A stretch of DNA of 64,000 bases from an uncultured Sphingomonadaceae bacterium (GCA_947503245.1 CANNCV010000001.1:805501-869500); one strand, 5' to 3'; counted from the first letter of the stretch, positions 35,162 to 43,862 are shown. The notes: generated by a model not told the origin, from the letters alone. Program-made: numbers and translations.

Positions 35162-36654
35162 AGCATATCCTCAATCATCAACTCTGCTGTAGCTTTTGCG
35201 CTGCCGACAACGCCTGGAATACCCGCGCCGGGGTGCGTGCCTGCACCAACAAAATATAGATTGTCGATCACATCATCACGGTTATGCGTACGGAACCATG
35301 CACTTTGCGTCAGAACCGGCTCCAAACTAAACGCGCTGCCCAGATGGGCGTTCAGATCCTGGCCAAAATCTTTTGGCGTATAGTGGAAGCTAGTGACCAG
35401 ACGGTCATGAATATCGGGCACCAGACGCTCGCCGATTTCATCCAGAATGCGCTTGGCAAATTTCGGGCCCATATCATCCCAATCAATTGGTAGCTTGCCC
35501 AAATGGGCAACCGGAGCGAGCACATAAAAAGTGCTGTGCCCCTCAGGCGCCATGCTGGGGTCGGTCACTGTCGGGTGGTGCAGATAGAGCGAGAAGTCCT
35601 TGGGCAATACGCCATTGGAATAAATATCGTCCAGCAAGCCTTTATAGCGTGGGCCGAACAAGATCATATGATGCGGAATGCCCGGCCATGTGCCTTTCAG
35701 GCCAAAATGCAGCACGAACAATGATGGAGAGAATTTCTTGCGCATCAAAGCTTTGGTCTGGCGTTTGCCGCGCGCATTGTCGCTCAGCAGATCGCGATAG
35801 CTGTGCACCACATCGGCATTGCTGGCTACGGCATCAAAATGCTGTTCGCCAAATTCCTTGGTCACAATGCCAGTGACTTTGTCGCCGCGGCTGGCAATGC
35901 GCTCAACCGGCGTGGAAAGATGCACCTTGCCGCCAATCCGCTCAAAATGGTTGACCATGCCCGCGATAAGGCGGTTGGTGCCGCCTTTTGCAAACCATAC
36001 GCCGCCATCTTTTTCCAACTTGTGGATCAGGGCGTAAACACTGCTGGTTTTCATCGGGTTGCCACCGACGAGCAGGGTGTGGAAAGACAAAGCTTCGCGC
36101 AGCTTCTCACTCTTCACATAAGAGGAGACGATCGAATAGACCGAACGCCATGCCTGATATTTCATCAGCGACGGCGCGGCCTTAATCATGCTGGCAAAAT
36201 CCAGAAACGCCTTGGTGCCGAGTTTTAGATACCCCTCATCATGCACGCCTTTGGAGAATTCCAGAAACTTGTCATAGCCTTCAAGGTCTTCGACATTCAG
36301 CTTGGCAATTTCTGCGCGCAGGCTTTCTTCATCATTGGAATAATCAAAATTCGTGCCATCTGGCCAATTCAACCGATAAAATGGCATGACAGGGACCAGA
36401 TCGACATCTTCGCTAATGTCATGGCCGGTCAGTTCCCAAAGCTGTTTCAGACAGGGCGGATCGGTAATCACGGTTGGGCCGGCATCAAATGTGAAACCAT
36501 CTTTTTCCCAATAATAGGCCCGGCCACCTGGCTTGTCCCGACTTTCAAAAATCGTGGTGTCAATGCCTGCTGATTGCAATCTTATCGCCAGTGCCAGACC
36601 GCCGAAACCTGACCCGATAACCGCTGCTGTTTTTGTCATATTATCCCGTTTCAC
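35158..36654 (-). CDS. crtI: Phytoene desaturase
   Basis: 498 residues, the normal length for bacterial CrtI. Desaturates phytoene to lycopene using FAD and oxygen or a quinone. The N-terminal dinucleotide-binding motif GSGFGGLALAIRL, the ESRDKPGGRAYYW strand and the C-terminal FAD motif YFVGAGTHPGAGIPGVVGSA are conserved. It is 22 bp downstream of crtY and overlaps the LOG-family gene by 4 bp. The start is at an ATG with CGGGAT nearby. Confidence 0.95.
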   Translation of the reverse strand: MKRDNMTKTAAVIGSGFGGLALAIRLQSAGIDTTIFESRDKPGGRAYYWEKDGFTFDAGPTVITDPPCLKQLWELTGHDISEDVDLVPVMPFYRLNWPDGTNFDYSNDEESLRAEIAKLNVEDLEGYDKFLEFSKGVHDEGYLKLGTKAFLDFASMIKAAPSLMKYQAWRSVYSIVSSYVKSEKLREALSFHTLLVGGNPMKTSSVYALIHKLEKDGGVWFAKGGTNRLIAGMVNHFERIGGKVHLSTPVERIASRGDKVTGIVTKEFGEQHFDAVASNADVVHSYRDLLSDNARGKRQTKALMRKKFSPSLFVLHFGLKGTWPGIPHHMILFGPRYKGLLDDIYSNGVLPKDFSLYLHHPTVTDPSMAPEGHSTFYVLAPVAHLGKLPIDWDDMGPKFAKRILDEIGERLVPDIHDRLVTSFHYTPKDFGQDLNAHLGSAFSLEPVLTQSAWFRTHNRDDVIDNLYFVGAGTHPGAGIPGVVGSAKATAELMIEDML

Positions 36655-36676
36655 CCTGCATCGCCCGGAATAGGGC

Positions 36677-37879
36677 TTAGCTGCGTTTAAATAACGCCTG
36701 CATAGCGGACTTTATGGGGATAGGTGGCTTGCCAATCAAGATGCGTAATTTATCGCGCCAATTTGATTGGCCAGCGTAAAAGCGTCCCAGCAAGGGTGCG
36801 GGCAGCCGATAAAAGTGCTGAAAGATGCTATAGCGGTCATTCGGCGGCGTCGCGCGGAACAGCATTTTGCTGAGCATGCGGTAATAGGAACCACTGCGCC
36901 AATGCTGCTCAGCATAGTGTTTGCTTGCCTCTGCCAGCCTTTCACCATCCAGCCGCGGCAATGATGCAACATAAAGCGCAAAGCGCACGGCATCGGGCAG
37001 GGAATAGCTGGTTAGACCATGGAAAAGACCGGAGCGCCCGCCAGCGCGCGCAGTATTGCCCGGCTGAGCCTCCCAGAATTTTTTGAAATCGCCATCAATG
37101 GTCACAGGCAGCAAACCTGTCTCTTCGCGCACAACACGTTCGACTTTCCAGCCTTGTTCATCGGCATATTGGGCGATGCGCTGACGCAATATACGCGGGT
37201 CCAGATCGGGCGTATCGCTATAATATGTGTCCTCGACAAAAACTTCTGTCGGTGAAAAGGGCAGGCAATAAACGAAGCGATAGCCGTCTTTCTGGTCCAC
37301 CGTTGCGTCCATGATGATAGGCCGTGTCAGGCCATGCGGCTCTGAACATTGCAAAGACTGGCCGCAAAATTTTTGCCAGCCACATTCCAGCCCAGTGATA
37401 TTTTTTATGCCGCGCGCATCGATTACGCCCTTGGCAGATATGATAGTGCCATCCTGCAGCGCGACAGAATCTGGAACGACAGCCTTTACCGGGGCATTGT
37501 TCATGCGCTGGTCTTCGCGCAAATTCTCGCGGATGATCTGGTCAAAACGCTCTGAAGTAATGCTGTAATAGCGCTCATCCAAATGGCGTTGCCGTTCGGG
37601 GAAAATCACATCATAGCCGCGCCAGCCATAAGCGATCAAAGGCGCGATCAACCATCCTGCCTCTTGCGGAATATCGCTGGCGAAGAAAGACCATATATGG
37701 TCACCGCCAAAAACATCCTGCTCCTCAATCAAAAGAATTTTCACATCAGGGCGCAATTTTGAAACGGCCAGGGCAATCATGCCGCCAGCCAGCCCGCCAC
37801 CAACAATAGCCAGATCGCAATCCGGCTCTTGCGCGTCTTGTGTGCCATCTAGTGGCAAACTGTGTTGGGTGGTCGTCAT
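36677..37879 (-). CDS. crtY: Lycopene beta-cyclase
   Basis: About 400 residues. Folds lycopene ends into beta-ionone rings, giving beta-carotene. FAD-binding N-terminus DLAIVGGGLAGGMIAL, the DQIIRENLREDQ region, DARGIKNITG, FVYCLPFSPTEVFVEDTYYSD and the C-terminal TPPNDRYSIFQHFYRLP are characteristic of CrtY. The frame is open to 37951 but the ATG at 37879 (TTTQHS) is the reasonable start. It is the first gene of the minus-strand crtY-crtI-LOG-crtB unit, with its promoter in the AT-rich region upstream. No ketolase or 3-hydroxylase gene is in the operon. Confidence 0.93.
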   Translation of the reverse strand: MTTTQHSLPLDGTQDAQEPDCDLAIVGGGLAGGMIALAVSKLRPDVKILLIEEQDVFGGDHIWSFFASDIPQEAGWLIAPLIAYGWRGYDVIFPERQRHLDERYYSITSERFDQIIRENLREDQRMNNAPVKAVVPDSVALQDGTIISAKGVIDARGIKNITGLECGWQKFCGQSLQCSEPHGLTRPIIMDATVDQKDGYRFVYCLPFSPTEVFVEDTYYSDTPDLDPRILRQRIAQYADEQGWKVERVVREETGLLPVTIDGDFKKFWEAQPGNTARAGGRSGLFHGLTSYSLPDAVRFALYVASLPRLDGERLAEASKHYAEQHWRSGSYYRMLSKMLFRATPPNDRYSIFQHFYRLPAPLLGRFYAGQSNWRDKLRILIGKPPIPIKSAMQALFKRS

Positions 37880-38224
37880 GGTCTCGCTCGCATATGCGCA
37901 ACAGCGCATATATGGCAAGGGGAAAGGCTGTTTTCCTGAGCAAGAAAGCACCTTTTGACAAGGCCAGCCCGTAGATATGGTAATAGAGAAGTAGGTTGCT
38001 GAGCACAGGCAAAAAATAAATAAAATTATTTGTCGAGTCCGTACAATAATAAAATTTTGTAATTCACTATCTAATAATCACAATCGAAAAGCGTGATTCG
38101 TAAAATAAAAACCGATAAATCGTTTTTCTAAAAACCATATAATTTTAGAATACTGTATCTGTATTTACAGAACCCTTTGTGTTGCGCCTTGTTTAAATAA
38201 ATTTATTATAGGATGGATTATATT
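37880..38224. other. AT-rich intergenic region between crtY and an orphan gene
   Basis: About 345 bp containing the crtY promoter side and the leader of the orphan gene at 38225. From about 38010 to 38210 the base composition becomes strongly A/T-rich, unlike the flanking genes. It contains the palindrome CTGTA-TT-TACAG (38159-38170), which does not have the spacing of a LexA box. No ORF is credible. The composition suggests acquired DNA. Confidence 0.5.
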
Positions 38225-38551
38225 ATGATTTCATGTTCAAAAATTACCGTTGTCAATAAAGGCGGCTATGTTTTTAATTTCTCGGTTCAATGGCTGGGCA
38301 GTGATGGCAAATGGCAAACAACTGAGTGGAATAGCGGGAATTACCCAGTGTTGCAGAGCTGCACGACGCCGGAGCTGAGTGAGATTGGCGTTCCTGCCGA
38401 TGCTCTGGCGGTCACGCCTTATGGCCATGCCGTATTGGGCACCAGCGGCCAGGGTGAAGCATTTGTGACCTATGCGCCAAATACGGGTGAAGCCACCTAT
38501 CACGCAGTGGGCACCACCTTTATTGGCTTTGCTGTCGAATTGCAGGAGTAA
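38225..38551 (+). CDS. Small beta-rich orphan protein
   Basis: 108 residues, mostly alternating hydrophobic and polar: KITVVNKGGYVFNFSVQWLG near the N-terminus, then GNYPVLQSCTTPELSEIGVP, EAFVTYAPNTGEATYHAVG and GTTFIGFAVELQE. This pattern suggests a compact beta-sandwich. It has two cysteines and no signal peptide. I do not recognise the family with certainty. AGGA precedes the ATG at 38225 by 11 bases (a second ATG at 38213 is too close to it). It has an AT-rich leader and a strong terminator, so it is an independent transcription unit. Confidence 0.65.
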   Translation: MISCSKITVVNKGGYVFNFSVQWLGSDGKWQTTEWNSGNYPVLQSCTTPELSEIGVPADALAVTPYGHAVLGTSGQGEAFVTYAPNTGEATYHAVGTTFIGFAVELQE

Positions 38552-38565
38552 AACCCTCTCCCAAG

Positions 38566-38597
38566 TCGGCGCGCGGCACAGGCTGCGCGCCGATTTT
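38566..38597 (+). terminator. Intrinsic terminator of the orphan gene
   Basis: TCGGCGCGC (38566-38574) pairs perfectly with GCGCGCCGA (38585-38593) and is followed by TTTT. It begins 15 bases after the stop codon of the 108-residue orphan gene. Confidence 0.8.
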
Positions 38598-38728
38598 GCC
38601 GTTCTGCTCTGGCAGCAATGGGCCGCACTTTGAAAAACCTGCGCCCCTGCAAACAATATTTCCGCGCGACAATTGCAATATAGGCAAATTGATTTAGGCT
38701 GGTTTCTTCGGGAATGAGGGGTATTTCC

Positions 38729-40132
38729 ATGAAACATAGCAATTGGCTTGTCATGGCTATTATGGCAGTGGCTGTAATATTCGCCGCGTTTACAGTCTGG
38801 CCGCAAAATGATGCGCCGCCAACGGTGGTGGAAACGCGCTATGTGCCCAGCGACAGTATCAGCAAAGATGCCTTTGAAGAACAACGCTACCGCGCCGATA
38901 TAGCCGAAATTAAAACAGCCACGCTGGAGGCGCAGCGCGATTGGTATGCCCTCATCATGGCTGTTCTTGGTATATTAGTTACTGTCGTGATTTTGATTTT
39001 CGGTTTCCGTTTTGGCAGGCAGGCGGTTCAGGAAGCAAAGCTAGAGGCCGAGCGTGAGATATCTGGGTACCGTAAGGATATCGAAAAAACCCAAGGCGAT
39101 GCGCGCGCGACACTCGAGAAAGCAAAAGAGCTTGTCGCAGACATACATCGCGATCATAAAACTGTTAAAGAGTTGATGCCCGATTTTAATCCAGACAAGC
39201 CACCTGAAAATGAGGAAACCCGCCGATCCATAAGAGATATTGCGCAAGAGGCTTTGAAAAAGCATAGAAAAGAGCGCACTGCAGATGATTATCGCGCTCT
39301 AATTATTACTGCTTCCATAGATAAGAATTGGTCAAAGATGGAGCAACGTGCTGCAGCCATGGGATATCTGCTAGCCGATGATTGCAACGATGAAGAATTG
39401 GCATTTGCTATCTTTAATCGCGCTTATGCGTTGGGCGAATTGAACCAGTTCCGTGAGGAAATAGACTGTTACAATGATTTGATATCGCGTTTCGGTAATA
39501 GTGAAGTATTAATTATGCAAAGATGGATTGCGGCCGCGCTCGTCAACAAGGGAGTTGCGCAGGGTAATCAGCAGCCGCCGGATATAGTTGGCGCGATAGC
39601 GAGCTATGATGAAGTGGTTAGGCTGTATGGCGAGAGCGATAATCCTGCGCTTCAGGAACAGGTGGCGGGCGCGCTGTTCAACAAGGGAGTTGCGCAGGGT
39701 AATCAGCAGCCGCCGGATATAGTTGGCGCGATAGCGAGCTATGATGAAGTGGTTAGGCTGTATGGCGAGAGCGATAATCCTGCGCTTCAGGAACGGGTAG
39801 CGGGCGCGCTGGTCAACAAGGGAGTTGCGCAAGGTAATCAGCAGCCGCCGGATATAGTTGGCGCGATAGCCAGCTACGATGACGTGGTGCGACGTTATGG
39901 AGAAAGCGATACTCCCGCGCTTCAAGTAGGGGTGGCGAAAGCTCTGTTCAACAAAGCATGCGCTTATGCGTTGCAAGGTACGGTTACCAAAACAATCGAG
40001 GCCCTGAACGCCCATGCTGAACGGCTAGGCCATTTGGATTGCGAGAAAATCGCAAACGATAGTGATTTTGACAATGTGCGTGACAGGCCCAGTTTCCAGA
40101 AATTTTTACGCGATCATGATTGTCAAAGCTGA
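38729..40132 (+). CDS. Membrane TPR protein with duplicated 45-residue units
   Basis: About 467 residues. Two transmembrane segments near the N-terminus (about 8-26 and 70-94) flank a short loop. A charged coiled coil (about 100-160) follows, then TPR-like helices. At least three tandem 45-residue units (NKGVAQGNQQ, DIVGAIASYDEVVRLYG, ESDNPALQE) span about residues 272-406. The first two are almost identical at DNA level. The ATG at 38729 has GAGGGG seven bases upstream; the frame's first ATG at 38714 does not. The plan is like the protein at 13823-15349. Function unknown; protein-protein scaffolding is likely. Confidence 0.8.
   Translation: MKHSNWLVMAIMAVAVIFAAFTVWPQNDAPPTVVETRYVPSDSISKDAFEEQRYRADIAEIKTATLEAQRDWYALIMAVLGILVTVVILIFGFRFGRQAVQEAKLEAEREISGYRKDIEKTQGDARATLEKAKELVADIHRDHKTVKELMPDFNPDKPPENEETRRSIRDIAQEALKKHRKERTADDYRALIITASIDKNWSKMEQRAAAMGYLLADDCNDEELAFAIFNRAYALGELNQFREEIDCYNDLISRFGNSEVLIMQRWIAAALVNKGVAQGNQQPPDIVGAIASYDEVVRLYGESDNPALQEQVAGALFNKGVAQGNQQPPDIVGAIASYDEVVRLYGESDNPALQERVAGALVNKGVAQGNQQPPDIVGAIASYDDVVRRYGESDTPALQVGVAKALFNKACAYALQGTVTKTIEALNAHAERLGHLDCEKIANDSDFDNVRDRPSFQKFLRDHDCQS
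39542..39946 (+). repeat. Three in-frame tandem 135-bp repeats within the TPR gene
   Basis: Units at 39542-39676, 39677-39811 and 39812-39946. Units 1 and 2 differ at only a few bases; unit 3 matches unit 1 closely in its first half and diverges in the second (CGACGTTATGGAGAAAGC versus AGGCTGTATGGCGAGAGC). A degenerate fourth unit follows. All are in frame. The near-identity points to recent duplication by slippage or recombination, so copy number is likely to vary between strains. Confidence 0.9.
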
Positions 40133-40158
40133 GCGGATTCGCCTACAGACTAAGCATA

Positions 40159-40923
40159 ATGCTGCTGACCATCATCTTAACCGCGATCACCATGACAGTG
40201 ATTGTTGCTGTGCGCTATCTGGCGGTCAGCGGCATTTTTGCGTGGATTACGCAGCGGGTTAAGCCGGGCCATTATAATGGCCAGTCAGCGCAGATCGGGC
40301 GGGAAATTCGCTGGTCGCTCTATTCTGCCGCCATTTATGGCGTGCCCACGGGCGTTCTGGCCTGGGGCTATACCAACCATGGCTGGACAATGGTATATGC
40401 CGATGCCTCTGCCTATCCGCTCTGGTACATGCCGGTATCTGTGCTGCTCTATCTGGCGCTGCATGACACTTGGTTTTATTGGACGCACCGGTGGATGCAC
40501 CGGCCCAAATGGTTTCGCATTGCCCATGCCGTGCATCATGACAGCAAGCCGCCCACCGCCTGGGCCGCGATGAGCTTTCATCCGGTTGAGGCGCTGACCG
40601 GCACTGTGGTTATTCCCGCCTTGGTGCTGACCATCCCCATTCATACGGCCATGTTGGGGCTGGTGCTGTTTATCATGACCTTGATGGCGGTGACCAACCA
40701 TATGGGTTGGGAGATATTTCCGCGCTGGCTGGTTCATGGACCATTAGGGAAATGGCTGATAACGGCTACACATCATCATCGGCACCATAAGGAATATCGC
40801 TGCAATTACGGGCTATACTTTCGGTTTTGGGATCGTATATGCGGAACCGATAAGGGTTTGACGAATTGGGAAGATAGAGCATTTCCAGGGGCGACTGAAA
40901 AAACCGGTATTCCGGCTGAGTAA
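40159..40923 (+). CDS. Membrane fatty acid/sterol hydroxylase superfamily enzyme
   Basis: About 254 residues with four or so transmembrane helices and the tripartite His-box of di-iron hydroxylases: LHDTWFYWTHRWMH, HAVHHDSK, and ATHHHRHHKEYRCNYG. Members hydroxylate sterols, fatty acids, sphingolipid bases or carotenoid rings. It overlaps or abuts the TPR gene (a TTG at 40120 is also possible) and lies some 2 kb from crtY. A carotenoid-ring or lipid-hydroxylating role is possible; it is longer than typical CrtZ (about 160-175 residues), so it should not be called CrtZ without proof. DUF2141 and MipA genes follow on the same strand. Confidence 0.85.
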   Translation: MLLTIILTAITMTVIVAVRYLAVSGIFAWITQRVKPGHYNGQSAQIGREIRWSLYSAAIYGVPTGVLAWGYTNHGWTMVYADASAYPLWYMPVSVLLYLALHDTWFYWTHRWMHRPKWFRIAHAVHHDSKPPTAWAAMSFHPVEALTGTVVIPALVLTIPIHTAMLGLVLFIMTLMAVTNHMGWEIFPRWLVHGPLGKWLITATHHHRHHKEYRCNYGLYFRFWDRICGTDKGLTNWEDRAFPGATEKTGIPAE

Positions 40924-40971
40924 GGGCTAAGGAAAGGCGCGATATATTACGGGATAAGGGGCAAGACAGTT

Positions 40972-41394
40972 ATGCGCATTTTATTGTTGGTACCGGCTAT
41001 GTTTTTACTCGCTGGTGCTGCGCCGACATGCGATATTGTTATTTCGGTCGAAAAATTGCGGTCCACCAAGGGTGTGCTGCAGATATGCCTTACCGCGCAA
41101 GAGAAGCATTTCCCTGATTGCGAAAATGACCCCCATGCCCGGCGTATGACAGTGAAAGCCAATTCGGCCATGGCGCGCTTCACCAATTTGCCAGCTGGCA
41201 ATTATGCCGCGGCCATTGTCCATGACGAAAATGCAAATGACCGGCTGGATAAATTTATCGGTATCCCGAAAGAAGGCATTGGCTTCTCGCGGAACCCAAA
41301 ATTCAGCTTTGGCCCACCAAAATTCCGCAACGCGGTTTTCGCGGCGCAGAGCGGCGAGAACCGAGAGACGGTGCGGCTAAAATATTATCTCTGA
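40972..41394 (+). CDS. Exported DUF2141 family protein
   Basis: 140 residues with an N-terminal signal peptide (LLLVPAMFLLAGAAP). The mature part has the DUF2141 beta-sandwich features: VISVEKLRSTKGVLQICLTAQ, ARFTNLPAGNYAAAIVHDENAN and DKFIGIPKEGIGFSRNPK. The family is periplasmic or outer-membrane associated and its role is unknown. The start lies 48 bp after the hydroxylase gene on the same strand, so co-transcription is likely. Neighbouring genes (membrane hydroxylase, MipA) suggest an envelope or lipid context. Confidence 0.88.
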   Translation: MRILLLVPAMFLLAGAAPTCDIVISVEKLRSTKGVLQICLTAQEKHFPDCENDPHARRMTVKANSAMARFTNLPAGNYAAAIVHDENANDRLDKFIGIPKEGIGFSRNPKFSFGPPKFRNAVFAAQSGENRETVRLKYYL

Positions 41395-41494
41395 TTGCCG
41401 ATCAAATTGGTAGCAATGCGCAACCATATTCATTATTGAGAGTTTAGGGGCAAATATTGCGGGTCTATAAGGCCTACTATTTCTGGAGACTATA

Positions 41495-42490
41495 ATGCCC
41501 TTTCGTCAAAAACCTTTCCATCGTTCAGGCTTTTATGTCCTCGCATCCTTTGCTGCTTTTGGTTTGATGCCGGGACAGGCTTTCGCCAATGGTAATGATG
41601 CCCCAGCCAGTGAAGAGAGCGCTAGTGACGAGAATGCGCCAGCTGATGCTGCGCAAAATCAGGAAACGCCGGAAGGGCAGCTTACGCCTGAAGAGTTTGC
41701 GCAATTGGCCGCTTTGGCAAATTCAGTTTTCGCGCGTGACAATATCACCATTGGTGCTGGTTTGGGCCTGATACCGACTTATGAAGGCTCTGATAATTAT
41801 ACTTTGTTTCCTGCGCCGCAAGTGCGCGGCAGCGTTGGCGGCATTCAATTCTCAACACCGGGTGGCCCCGGTCTCGCGCTCGATCTTGTGAAAGATCAAC
41901 CGCTGTCCGGCACCGAAATTATTGCCGGACCATTAGTGCGCATCAATTTGAACCGTGTAATCCAAAGCCAGATTAACGACCCTGTTGTTGAGGCATTGGG
42001 CGATTTGGATGCTGCGATAGAAATTGGTGGGCAATTTGGTGTGCGGCTTAACGGTATCACAACCAAATTTGATAATCTGACCTTTCAAACCAATATCGCT
42101 TATGATGTCGCTGGCGCGCATTCGGGTTTTATCGTCACCCCTTCTATTAGCTATTCTCGGCCGATTGATAATTTCGTTATCGTCTCGCTCACTGCGTCTG
42201 CCGATTGGGTCGATGGCAATTATGCGGATTTCTATTATGGCGTGGATGCTGCTGGTGCTCTAGCCAGTGGTCTGTCTGAATTTGATGGCCAAAGCGGTTT
42301 TAAATCAGTGTCACTGACTGGCTTTGCAGGCTTTGATTTGAGTGGAAATGCTCTTGATGGTGGCTTTGCGATTTTCGTGCTCGGCGGCTATTCGCGCCTG
42401 CGTGAAAGTGCTGCAGCGACACCAATCACATCCATTCGCGGCGATGCCAATCAGTTCATCGGAGCTCTGGGGTTAGGCTATACCTTCTAA
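41495..42490 (+). CDS. MipA/OmpV-family outer-membrane protein
   Basis: 331 residues. Signal peptide (FYVLASFAAFGLMPGQAFA), an acidic Asp/Glu/Ala-rich segment (about 32-65), then the beta-barrel with alternating hydrophobic strands typical of the MipA/OmpV family: NITIGAGLGLIPTYEGSDNY, GPLVRINLNR, FIVTPSISYSRPIDNFVI and the C-terminal FIGALGLGYTF ending in an aromatic residue as expected for BAM recognition. Usually involved in murein-enzyme scaffolding or permeability; here the function is unproven. About 100 bp separate it from the DUF2141 gene. Confidence 0.88.
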   Translation: MPFRQKPFHRSGFYVLASFAAFGLMPGQAFANGNDAPASEESASDENAPADAAQNQETPEGQLTPEEFAQLAALANSVFARDNITIGAGLGLIPTYEGSDNYTLFPAPQVRGSVGGIQFSTPGGPGLALDLVKDQPLSGTEIIAGPLVRINLNRVIQSQINDPVVEALGDLDAAIEIGGQFGVRLNGITTKFDNLTFQTNIAYDVAGAHSGFIVTPSISYSRPIDNFVIVSLTASADWVDGNYADFYYGVDAAGALASGLSEFDGQSGFKSVSLTGFAGFDLSGNALDGGFAIFVLGGYSRLRESAAATPITSIRGDANQFIGALGLGYTF

Positions 42491-42608
42491 CATATTGTTT
42501 AACTGACAAAATTATAGCGGCCTTTGCACTTTCCTGTAATGCGTGATGGCATCTATTGCATTATGCCCTCTTTCTTTCCATCATGACGCAAAGCAAAAGG
42601 GGGCTATC

Positions 42609-43862
42609 ATGCTGGCAAGACGACATTTTATGGCAGGCGCTGTGGCGATTGGCGGGCTTGGCGCGCTCGCATCCTGCAAGCGGGTTGATGAAGCCGGCGG
42701 GCAAAGCAATGGCGCAGCGGCCAACAGAGCGCGCAGCAATGATCGCGGGAGCTTGCTGACAGCGCAAATGCTGGAAGATGCGCTGATCGGCAGCAGCTAT
42801 CTGGGGTGCGGCGGAGGTGGCAGTCTCAAGCTTGCGCGCGAACTCATTGCAGGTGATTTGGAGGCGGGACAGGTTTTCCGCTTGCTCAGCACCAGTGAGC
42901 TGGACGATGATGAGCGCGTATCCAGCCCCTATTCGCTGGCATCACTTGCACCGCCTGGCGAAGAGATTTTGGCCAAGTTAGAAGCGATTGAAAAGCCAGT
43001 AAAAGTGCCAACATTTGCCGCTTTTAGTTTACTGGAAAAACATCTTGATACGCAATTTGCTGCGGTCATATTGGGCGAAATTGGTCCGCTTAGCATGGCC
43101 GAAGGCTTGTCCACCGCGGCGCGTCTGGGCGTGCCCGCGCTTGATGCCGATACTGTGGGGCGCGCCACGCCAGAGATTAACCAGCATTCGGTGCGCGTTG
43201 CAGGCCACCCGCTTACTCCGGCTGCGGGTGTGACGCCTTTTGGCGATGAATTGGTGCTAACCGGCCTGCAAGACCCGTCACGCGAAGAGGATTTGTTTCG
43301 CGCATTGGCTGTGGTGAGTCTGGAAATTGGCGTTGCTGATGCACCGATCACGGGCAAGATTGCCAAATCAGACGGCGCTCTGGTGAAGGACAGTTTCACC
43401 TTGGCGCGCAAAATTGGTGAAGCGGTGCGTCTGGCGCAAGCATCCGGCGCTGATCCGATAGAAGCAGCGCGTGCGCAAAATGCTGGTTATCATCTGTTTC
43501 GCGGCAATGTGACGCGTTTTGATTGGGAAGATAAGGACGGCTTTCTGGTTGGTGATTTGCTGCTCAGCGGCGTGGGTGAATTTGCCGGTCAGGAAATGCT
43601 GGTTGATTATAAAAATGAGCATCTGGTCGCACGGCGCGATGGTAAGGTGGTGGCGACATGTCCTGACCTTATTACGGTGGTGGATACGCAGACTTATGAA
43701 GGCATTAACAACCCCGATTTCACCATGGGGCAAGAGGTCGCGGTGCTTGGCTATAAATGCGATCCATTATGGCGCAAACCGGCTGGCCTCGCCGTATTTG
43801 CGCCGCGCTATTTTGGTTATGACGTTGATTATGTGCCGATTGAAAAGCGGCTAAGCACGTAA
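42609..43862 (+). CDS. DUF917-family protein with Tat-like lipoprotein signal
   Basis: 417 residues. The bulk (about 50-415) matches DUF917, the family often found beside hydantoinase/oxoprolinase-like genes: SSYLGCGGGGSLKLARELI, IGPLSMAEGLSTAARLGVPALDAD and GQEVAVLGYKCDPLWR. Unusually the N-terminus is a signal, ARRHFMAGAVAIGGLGALASC, with a twin-arginine pair and a lipobox-like LASC. The frame extends to 42543, but the GGGGG before ATG 42609 favours that start. No hydantoinase gene is adjacent. If exported, it would be an unusual location for this family. Confidence 0.8.
   Translation: MLARRHFMAGAVAIGGLGALASCKRVDEAGGQSNGAAANRARSNDRGSLLTAQMLEDALIGSSYLGCGGGGSLKLARELIAGDLEAGQVFRLLSTSELDDDERVSSPYSLASLAPPGEEILAKLEAIEKPVKVPTFAAFSLLEKHLDTQFAAVILGEIGPLSMAEGLSTAARLGVPALDADTVGRATPEINQHSVRVAGHPLTPAAGVTPFGDELVLTGLQDPSREEDLFRALAVVSLEIGVADAPITGKIAKSDGALVKDSFTLARKIGEAVRLAQASGADPIEAARAQNAGYHLFRGNVTRFDWEDKDGFLVGDLLLSGVGEFAGQEMLVDYKNEHLVARRDGKVVATCPDLITVVDTQTYEGINNPDFTMGQEVAVLGYKCDPLWRKPAGLAVFAPRYFGYDVDYVPIEKRLST

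Noticed and set aside
38159-38170. CTGTA-TT-TACAG palindrome as a LexA box
   Set aside because: Half-site spacing differs from the CTGT-N8-ACAG of gammaproteobacteria, and alphaproteobacterial LexA uses GTTC repeats. Only a generic palindrome.
38237-38884. 215-residue minus-strand frame across two plus-strand genes
   Set aside because: It covers the orphan gene, its terminator and the TPR gene start; a hairpin and two real ribosome-binding sites are inside it, so it is a shadow.
40120-40159. TTG start for the membrane hydroxylase
   Set aside because: It has no ribosome-binding site; the ATG at 40159 gives a clean first membrane helix. The true start remains uncertain.
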